Source of the DNA: Neurospora crassa OR74A
Taxonomy: Eukaryota > Ascomycota > Sordariomycetes > Sordariales > Sordariaceae
Assembly (NCBI RefSeq): GCF_000182925.2
Contig: NC_026501.1
Span: 8,039,917 to 8,103,916 of the forward strand
DNA length: 64,000 bases
Direction of reading: 5' to 3'
Shown here: positions 56,716 to 64,000 of the stretch, one piece after another
Layout of the letters: each line of letters opens with the position of its first letter
Position numbering within the stretch: the stretch's first letter is position 1
Program-made: the position numbers and the translations under genes
The notes under the pieces: generated by a model
What the model saw: only the letters and a program-made list of their open reading frames with translations
Told to the model about the DNA's origin: nothing
Database searches by the model: none

Positions 56716-58293
56716 ATGCGGCCACAGAAACATATCGCCGCGTCACTGCGGAGGGTTTCAGGAGCCCTATCCCACGCATCCTACAGCCCCGCGACATCAC
56801 AGTCATCTAGAACTGCTGCGGTAGCTGGACTGCGGTTATCTCGAGCTCAACCACAACAACAACAACAGCAACGATGCCTACACGGACAAGCGCCCCGGCG
56901 CAGCGGCGCCTCCAATCCCGCAATGGCCTTCCCCTGCCTCGACGCCCTTGAAACCCGGTCCGAAACCCTCAAGAAGCGCTCCGACGCGAGCGGCCCCGAG
57001 CCATCCTACGTTGCCGGTGCCACCCAGACCTTCCATTGTGACGAACCCCTACTTCTCGACTGGGGTGGCATGCTCCCCGAGTTCGACATCGCCTACGAGT
57101 CGTGGGGCGAGATGAACGCCGACAAGTCCAACGTTATCTTGCTACACACGGGTCTTTCAGCGTCGTCCCATGCCCATTCTACGTCAGCCAACCCCCAGCC
57201 CGGGTGGTGGGAGAGGTTCATTGGTCCCGGCCTCGCTCTCGACACCGACAAATATCACATCATTTGCACAAACGTTATTGGCGGCTGCTACGGTTCAACG
57301 GGACCGAGTAGTATTGACCCGGCAGATGGACAGCGCTATGCCACCAGGTTTCCCATACTTACACTGGAGGATATGGTACGGGCGCAGTTCCGTTTGTTGG
57401 ACAATCTGGGGGTCAACAAGCTGTACGCCAGCGTGGGCTCTAGTATGGGCGGCATGCAATCGTTGGCTGCCGGCGTGCTATTCCCCGAGCGTGTTGGCCG
57501 GATCATCTCGATCAGCGGCTGCGCCAGGAGTCACCCATACAGCATTGCGATGCGACACACGCAGCGGCAAGTCCTCATGATGGACCCCAACTGGAACCGA
57601 GGTTTCTACTACGACAACGTCCCCCCACACGCTGGCATGAAGCTGGCGCGCGAAATTGCGACTGTGACGTATCGGTCAGGTCCCGAGTGGGAGCTGAGGT
57701 TCGGCCGTAGAAGGGCGGATCCCAGCAAGCCGCCTGCTCTTTGCCCGGACTTCCTCATAGAGACCTATCTGGACCACGCGGGAGAGAAGTTTTGCTTGAC
57801 GTACGACCCAAACAGTTTGTTGTACGTCAGCAAGGCTATGGATCTGTTTGACTTGGGTCATGCGGGCCAAAAGGCTGCGGCTTCCAGACGGGCTGAGCGG
57901 TTGGATTCGCTCCATAAGGGGGTTTACGCATCAAATGAGAACGTGTCCTGCAGCCTGACGCTGCCGGACAAGCCCTACGAGGAGCAGCCTGAATCGGCGG
58001 GCTCCGCAGATATTGACACCAAGCTTGCCACACAGTCAGACTCGAAGCCACCCGAGGATTTGATCAAGGGCTTGTCTGCCCTGCGAGACCACCCGGCGTT
58101 GGTCATGGGTGTTGCCAGCGATATTCTGTTCCCAGCATGGCAACAGCGCGAAATTGCCGATGCGCTGAGGTTGGCTGGGAACCGGAACGTGGCGCATTAT
58201 GAGTTGAGTGAGGAGCAAAGCATGTTCGGTCACGACACGTTCTTGTTGGATGTGAAGAATGTTGGAGGGGCTATCAAGAACTTTCTGCAATAA
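56716..58293 (+). CDS. cysA: Mitochondrial serine O-acetyl/succinyltransferase, MetX-like alpha/beta hydrolase
   Basis: Activates L-serine for cysteine synthesis. Although built like homoserine O-acetyltransferase, this subgroup includes Aspergillus CysA (serine acetyltransferase) and fission-yeast Cys2 (serine succinyltransferase). A single exon of 525 residues starts with an Arg/Ser/Ala-rich presequence ([20 protein letters not shown]) containing a Q6 run, consistent with mitochondrial import. Core motifs: [33 protein letters not shown], then [19 protein letters not shown] and the nucleophile elbow [11 protein letters not shown] with Ser near residue 242. [15 protein letters not shown] carries the acid and GHDTFLL the catalytic His. 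A low-complexity insert of about 35 residues ([15 protein letters not shown] and beyond) precedes the last strands. Acyl-donor preference cannot be read from sequence by eye. Confidence 0.9.
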   Translation: MRPQKHIAASLRRVSGALSHASYSPATSQSSRTAAVAGLRLSRAQPQQQQQQRCLHGQAPRRSGASNPAMAFPCLDALETRSETLKKRSDASGPEPSYVAGATQTFHCDEPLLLDWGGMLPEFDIAYESWGEMNADKSNVILLHTGLSASSHAHSTSANPQPGWWERFIGPGLALDTDKYHIICTNVIGGCYGSTGPSSIDPADGQRYATRFPILTLEDMVRAQFRLLDNLGVNKLYASVGSSMGGMQSLAAGVLFPERVGRIISISGCARSHPYSIAMRHTQRQVLMMDPNWNRGFYYDNVPPHAGMKLAREIATVTYRSGPEWELRFGRRRADPSKPPALCPDFLIETYLDHAGEKFCLTYDPNSLLYVSKAMDLFDLGHAGQKAAASRRAERLDSLHKGVYASNENVSCSLTLPDKPYEEQPESAGSADIDTKLATQSDSKPPEDLIKGLSALRDHPALVMGVASDILFPAWQQREIADALRLAGNRNVAHYELSEEQSMFGHDTFLLDVKNVGGAIKNFLQ

Positions 58294-59263
58294 AAAGGGG
58301 GAGGAGAGAATGTTTTAATACTGCACATTCAACAGCAGGATGGAGGAAGTTACAGTAATAGAAGCAGAGCGAGACGGGAATCCAGACCCTGAGCCATACC
58401 ACCCGCAAAGCACATCCACCTTTGCTTCCCAATCGACTAGCCGAGATTTCACGAAACCCAAAACGTGTAGAACCATGGTCTCATGGTCAATAATCACCCA
58501 CAGACCAAGTGTTCAAGTAAGTTTCAATGCCATTGCTGTAGTTGTACTCGTCGACAACAAAACTAGGTTTAATCCATCAGGTAGTACGACCTAAGGACCA
58601 TCGAGTGACACCACCGGTGCTCGGGGATAGGAACACCAAGCCTAAGAAGAGCAAATAATAGCCCGATTCAAGTCACACAAGTCCAGCGATCCTGTTAGAA
58701 AAACCTGTGAAGCTATTGAAGCCATCACGACGGAAGTCCGCCGACATGACTTCTGCACGTATATCACTCTGGCCTCTAGTTTAGCTCCGTTTTTGAACAA
58801 CCGAGAGACAGAAGCTGTGTGCGGAGACAGACGGGATGTCTATCACATGCGGGGTAGATGTCAATGTGAATGCTTTCAAATCGGAGAAGAAAATTTACCT
58901 TGCTCCCTTTTCCTTCTCCCTGCTTGGCGTGCGGATTGTGCTATATTCCCGTTAGAAATGTTTTGAAGCCGTCGTGATCTCCGTGGAGCCATCCGTATCC
59001 AGGGCAACGAGCGGCCGCCAGTGGAGATAATGCTCGGGTTTAATGTTGTCTTCCAAAGGGCGTTGTAACGCTGTGCCAATGAAGCTTGCCCCTCCGTTGG
59101 TTTCTCGGCACCCTGTATTTAGTAGTATCTACACTAGTAGGATTCAAAGGCATCATACAGAAATTGTTGGAAGTGTCAGTGCAAAAGGCAGTCAAATCCA
59201 AGTCTCAATGACAAGCCCTGGTGTCTAACACCAAGAATGATCCAAAAACATCCAAAAGTCAAC
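58294..59263. other. Intergenic region between cysA-like and AlaX genes
   Basis: Same-strand spacer of 0.97 kb that holds a 3' UTR and the next promoter. No exon or RNA gene recognised. Confidence 0.45.
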
Positions 59264-60143
59264 ATGGTCAGTGTTGATTACGATGCTCTCAAAAGATAGT
59301 GCGGGCCGAGCACTAACACACGCACAGGGAAGCACCGCCGCGCGAACATACCTGGCTTTTCACCACAATGCCAAGCTCTACAAGCTGTCAGCTGTGGTCT
59401 CGGCGATAACGCCCTTTCCCGCCCTGGAAGAAACCAACAAGCTTCTCTTCAAGAAAGGCACAGACAATGACTTCGCCATCGTGACCGACCAGACCATCTT
59501 TCACCCCCAGGGAGGCGGCCAACCCTCGGATGAAGGCGTCATGACCATGGGTGATGTTAGTGTCTTCCGTGTGAGCATGGTCCGCATGGACGCCGTGAAG
59601 GACGGGCAAGTCCTCCACTTTGGCCGCTTCGACTCTTCCTCTTCCAGCATATTCCAATTGGGCGACACAGTCGAACAATCCATTGACGTGGAAAAGCGCC
59701 TCTTGTACTCACGCCTGCACACCGCGGGCCACGTCCTCGGCGCGGCGGTTCGGCACTTGCTCGAAAAGGAAATCCCCGGATTCGACGAGCTGAAGGCGTC
59801 GCACTTCCCCGACTCGGCGGCGTGCGAGTTCCAGGGCTCCATCGAGGGAAGGTGGAAGGAGCCGATCCAGCAGAAGGTGGATGAGTACATTGACAAGGCG
59901 ATGCCGGTCGAGGTGGATTTCTGGGACGAGGAGGATTTCAGGAAGAACGGGCTGGAGAGGCTGATTCCCGATCGGAGCTTGGCGCCGCCGGGGGAGAAGT
60001 TTAGGGTGGTCAAGATTGTGGGCGCCGAGGTGTATCCGTGCGGTGGGACGCATGTTGATACCACGGATTTGTGTGGTAAGACGACGGTGAAGAAGATTTC
60101 GAGGAGTAAGGGGACTTCGAGGGTGTCTTATGCTGTGAACTGA
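59264..60143 (+). CDS. AlaX-type alanyl-tRNA editing protein (mischarged tRNA-Ala deacylase)
   Basis: Freestanding version of the alanyl-tRNA synthetase editing domain that removes Ser or Gly wrongly attached to tRNA-Ala. I place the start at the ATG 59264-59266, directly followed by an intron (donor GTCAGT, branch CACTAACAC, acceptor CGCACAG) to 59327. The second exon then reads GSTAARTYLAFHHNAKLYKL, a normal AlaX opening, for 272 residues. Zinc ligands are complete: HTAGH (His132, His136) and CGGTH (Cys239, His243). FHPQGGGQPSDEG is the family glycine motif. VEVDFWDEEDFRKNGLERL and RVVKIVGAEVYPCGGTHVDT complete the fold. It lacks catalytic synthetase domains. Upstream in-frame codons inside the intron do not resemble the family. 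Confidence 0.88.
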
Positions 60144-61059
60144 AGGGGGTCCTATCTAGGTCGTCTGTCATCTTGAGGAGTTGGTACCAAGTCTACCAAC
60201 AAACACATGTTTTTGCCAGTGGTTTCCAGGTGCAGCGTCCTTTCACGATAACAGTCTTGTTTCAATCTCGCAGATAGGAAGTAAGTTCACAGGCAAGGGC
60301 TAATTGACTAGAGTTGTAACCATGGAGTGCAAAGGGTCAAGGCGAAGAGTTTCTTTGGTTATGAAATGTTGTGGTTTCAACTTGCATTGGGCGGGCGGTT
60401 AGTGGAATGTGGGTCATGCTCTACAAGTAATGGACATCTTACACCCACAATACTGGAAAATAATGTAGAAATGTCGCGACATCAATCAACAACTCGGTGA
60501 TGGGAAAGAACCACTAAAAGCGTGATTGCCCAACTTCAATCGTTTCCTACGAACATGATGAGAAAATTCCCCCGCTGTCAAGATAGCTCTCTGCCTCTTC
60601 CTCTTCCTTTTTTTTCTTTGATGTAATTAAATATGCTCGCATTCCATCTTCAAGCTACCTTCATCCTTTGATCTGCCATTGATCTATATATCCTGTGACA
60701 TGCCGCGTTATAGTCCAGACACCCATCACGATGTTTTCCCGGCGCTTTGAAACACGAGCCTATCTCTGCTTGTAGACACCAGCACAAAAATGATCAGGTG
60801 GCCAGACTCAAAACGACATTTGGTCAGACCAGTCGAATCACCACCCTGCCCGAGCTTATACGATGCAACGTGAAGACTACTCAAAAAAGGCAGCGGTCGG
60901 CTAAGCTCCTTCGCATATTCTGCCGTACAACGAAGGCTGGCTCAAAAAGAACTTTGAGCTATGATGACCTTTCTCCCGTAATGGCCACTTTCTGTCTCCT
61001 ATACGTGGTCTTCTACTAATTTCTGACCCTCATCAGGTGCGCATGGATTGACCATCGAC
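60144..61059. other. 3' flank of AlaX gene
   Basis: AT-rich 3' UTR-like sequence with a T run near 60608. A short frame near 60747-61019 shows no known motif. Confidence 0.4.
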
Positions 61060-62260
61060 CCTTTCGCCATGTCGCTCAATCGCTGGGCGACCCAGAAAGC
61101 TCTCCCCCAGTCTGTAAGCCGCACTCCTGCCCAGAGATATCGGGATGTCTCCACTAGAAAGGCAAAGAGGTACGACAATGTCTCACAGGGCATCTAGCAG
61201 CTCTGCCACCCCGAAACAACAATACCCCTGACGATTTCGTTATTGACATCGTCCTAGTCCTCGGTCTCGGCGCCCACCCCGAAAAAGCTGGGAGTCTGGA
61301 AATGAAAAGTCCGAGTTCAACTGGGCTACCGACAAAGATGAAGGCGTCGTCAAGGATTTCGCCAAGGCTAGAATCCTGCTCTACATGCACGAATCGGTCT
61401 AGTTTGGTGACTACAAGGTCAAGCAGTCCATGAGATACGTCACCCACATCATTTGGACATGCTTGAAAGTCAAGAGAATGGTTGTTGCTCAGCCCTGTGC
61501 CATCGCGGTCTTCTACCGGCAATCCCCTTTGACAGACCTGCAGACACCGGCCTATTGTGCTTACTGCACACAGCTTGGAAGGTTTGGTCATCGCGAAGAC
61601 AGTAGTCTACGCTGATACGGGCCGCGAGCTGTACCCCGTCATGTCTGAAGCCATTTTCACCATCATCTTCTTCGGAACTCCTCGAGGTTGCTACCATTGC
61701 TTCTACCGCCGTCATGTCCTCTCCCCTCGCCGAGAAATGTCAGACCTTTAGTGAAATAGCCCACAAGTTTTTGGAAAACATGACTCCGAGAAACAGTTAT
61801 CTCAGGGCTGCCCGAAAAGAGTTTGCCACCTTGGTCACCAAGCTCTCTCCCAAGATCCACGTCTTCTGCTTTTACGAAGAGCAACCGATCAACCTCGCCG
61901 AAATGGTACACCTGCTCAAATTTGCCCATTTCAGTTTTCCCCAAGGATAACTATTTTGTCCCCGAAGAAGTCGGCAACGCTTGCTGGCTACGATGAACTA
62001 GGTCTAACTTGCAACCATCGCAATCTGGTCAAGTTCAATGAGACAAAGGACGAAATATGGTCACAGGCCGGCTGTGAAAAGAAATCAAGACTGCCATTAG
62101 CAATGCATACCTCACGGCTAAAAATCGCGTATCGTGGCTTGGACTTACACCGACAATGTTTTCGCGAACGGAACCACTTGGCCATACAACCACTGGGCCC
62201 CGTTCTAGTATTGGGGTCTGGTGTCGAGCCTTACATGGTGCCCTACAGATGTAGTTTCCT
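61060..62260 (+). pseudogene. Wreck of a fungal STAND/NLR-type gene, alpha/beta-hydrolase (lipase-like) N-domain
   Basis: Pieces in several frames line up, in order, with the DUF676/PGAP1-like hydrolase that opens many fungal NB-ARC or NACHT proteins. They include IVLVLGLGAHPEK, DEGVVKDFAKARILLYMHES, GDYKVKQSMRYV, RPIVLTAHSLEGLVIAKTVV (the nucleophile-elbow region), YADTGRELYPVMSEAIF, FFGTPRG, MTPRNSYLRAARKEFATLVT and KLSPKIHVFCFYEEQPINLA. The family elbow GHSxGG reads AHSLEG here. Several frame changes and in-frame stops interrupt it, so no functional product is expected. No nucleotide-binding or repeat domain is recognised downstream, suggesting truncation or erosion. Intact relatives act in non-self recognition. 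The family match is by memory of conserved blocks and is strong. Confidence 0.75.
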
Positions 62261-64000
62261 GCGTGGAGCCTGGTGCATGGGGCTGGGACCTTAGGGATGG
62301 GACGGGATGAAATGCAGAGGGTCGCGGACTCTGAGGGCTTGTATCGATAGGCGCAGTGTCTGGAAGGCAAGAAAAGAAAAAGTACGAATTATGCTGCCTT
62401 GCTGCCAGCTGGCGGTCTTGATGCTGTGTTGGATGATTCTAGGACCTGGAAAGCACTTTGCCAGTCAACTCCTAGGCTAAGAATGCCGTCTTCCCAGAAA
62501 TGTTTGTCAATCTGGAGGCCCAATAAATCGCCACATCAGAAATGGACGACATAAGCATAGTTGCGCCCTCAACCAAATCTCCGCGTTGGCATCAAGGTCA
62601 TGGGCAGTGACAGAATAACGTATCTTGGTCTTGAAAGGTATAGTTATCGACTACCGAGGGCTTGCTCCTTCACTGCGTAAGGCATACCATTCTCTTTCAC
62701 AGCGACACTCATCGATTTCATAGTCCTACATGATTCTGGGAGAGAAGATTCTGGTCCCCGATCACGGCTTTGACACGCCTTTGACTCCGCCAAGCAGACT
62801 TGTTGGATAAAGTTTGAGATACAAATGTCATTCTTGAGGATCGGGACTCGACCGATCACACGCAAATTGGTGCTTCAGGCTTCTTCAAATGGGAGTGAGA
62901 CAGTCAGGGGCAAACACGCATGAACAAGCGAAAACCTTTGTCTCTTCTCAGATTGAGTCATTGATGACTTGTCTCTTGCTCACCAGGTGACGATACACAC
63001 ACGAGAAGGTGAGTACCTAGGCTCATGATAAATTCTCCTTTCCATTTAAGTCCCCCTTCTTTGTCTTGTGATTGCTTACTTTTGACTTCCGGCTCACTCC
63101 GTGAACTTGTTGATACTGGAAGAGATCAAGAGATGCCAGGCAACCTCAATCCTCCTATTTTTAGTCGCCTGTAAAGACGGAAATATCTTTCTACCAGTAC
63201 GGTTCAGACACTTTGATTTGATCATAGGCTAACTCGCCTTCAGTTACATCAGCTTCAGTCGCAGTGAGTTTCTTTCCAAGTCCCCGAGACTGTGCAAGAG
63301 AGGAAACCCTTTGTACACTAACGCCACCTTCATTGCCCTTATTCAGGACGCGCAACATCCTCTGGCATAGGTTGAAACTGCCTTCTATAGATTGGGACGC
63401 AAATACTTGTCCCTGCGTGCAAGCCACGTCTTTTTATCAGGGCTTGGAGCGGGGTAGGAATCAGCACAATGGCGTTACGAGGGAGCAGCGTGAAGACAGA
63501 GACGCGGGCTTGGTGAAAACACTAACGTCCCTCCGCCACAACGCCATCGCCTTCGGATTGGAATATTGGAGCCGCATCCGCTGCCATGAAGACCAGGTGG
63601 GGGGTTCTGACGGGGAGTAGAGTCCTGGTGAGACACGTGGAATCGATATTCGGCTGATGGAACTCCAAGACGACGTATTTACATCTAGGTACTAGGTTTA
63701 AGATACGGAGTCCGATAACCACCGCAGTTTTGGATCTTCGGATGCATGCGGGCTTTGGACGTATTTGATCTTGCAATGCACGACGCGTGATTTCTGGCCA
63801 CCTTTCCTCTTTCCGTTTCCCTTTGGTTTGTGCCCCTTTTCCCGTTCTTTCCTCGCATAAAAGCTCGTTATCATCCCCGTTGAGTATTTCATACTGCATG
63901 GCCGCGTGGTCACTCTTGCATTCAGACAAGGGCAAGCTACGGCAGCAACGTTCCAAGTTGCCTTTCATTTTCTTTTCGACCAGACATATTTTCGATGAAA
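62261..64000. other. Gene-poor sequence to the window end
   Basis: Only short frames without recognisable motifs on either strand. It may hold further eroded parts of the upstream pseudogene or the promoter of a gene beyond the window. Nothing supported. Confidence 0.4.

Noticed and set aside
1-64000. CRISPR arrays, bacterial operons, ribosomal RNA genes
   Set aside because: No spaced direct repeats, no bacterial gene layout and no rRNA signature; the window is fungal nuclear DNA.

Overview
The window is eukaryotic nuclear DNA from a filamentous ascomycete, most likely a Sordariales fungus of the Neurospora/Sordaria type. Genes are on both strands. Introns are short (about 50-110 nt) with GTAAGT-like donors and CTAAC/CTGAC branch sites. 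Proteins carry long Pro/Ser/Gln-rich disordered stretches, intergenic spacers are 1-3 kb, and 5' leaders are CT-rich. There are no operons. The species is an inference from style; no species-specific marker was proven.

Layout. 1-1820 (-): amino-terminal half of a class II myosin heavy chain, cut by the window edge. 3714-7695 (+): four-exon Red1/ZFC3H1-like RNA-surveillance scaffold. 8489-9610 (-): omega-like glutathione transferase. 9921-10234 (-): small two-exon gene found by splicing. 11181-12248 (+) and 12338-13230 (-): two unrelated Nudix ADP-sugar hydrolases, tail to tail. 15405-17481 (+): MFS transporter. 20615-24001 (+): large Pro/Gly/His repeat protein. 24659-24851: MITE-like element. 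25577-27166 (+): protein of unknown function. 28565-29836 (+): SLC35F-type transporter. 31528-33428 (-): five-exon conserved protein of unknown function. 33429-48318: 14.9 kb with no convincing intact gene, only decayed coding fragments, inverted repeats and hairpins. 48319-52345 (+): Cid1-family RNA nucleotidyltransferase. 54645-55744 (-): conserved fungal protein of unknown function. 56716-58293 (+): mitochondrial serine O-acyltransferase (CysA/Cys2 type). 59264-60143 (+): AlaX-type alanyl-tRNA editing protein whose first intron directly follows the ATG. About 61060-62260 (+): wreck of a STAND/NLR-type gene, of which the alpha/beta-hydrolase domain is visible.

How the genes work together. 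No biosynthetic cluster is visible. The two Nudix enzymes both cleave ADP-sugar-type diphosphates and may overlap in substrate. The Red1-like and Cid1-like genes both act in RNA 3'-end fate but lie 40 kb apart. CysA and AlaX are unrelated neighbours. The accessory part of the window is 33.4-48.3 kb and 60.1-64 kb, where decayed genes and candidate MITEs concentrate. I did not find a clearly new biological system. The best leads are the small spliced gene, the structured GC-rich hairpin at 42.6 kb, the two inverted-repeat elements and the decayed genes.

Exon borders were assigned by eye from splice signals, frame continuity and remembered family sequences. All should be checked against RNA-seq.
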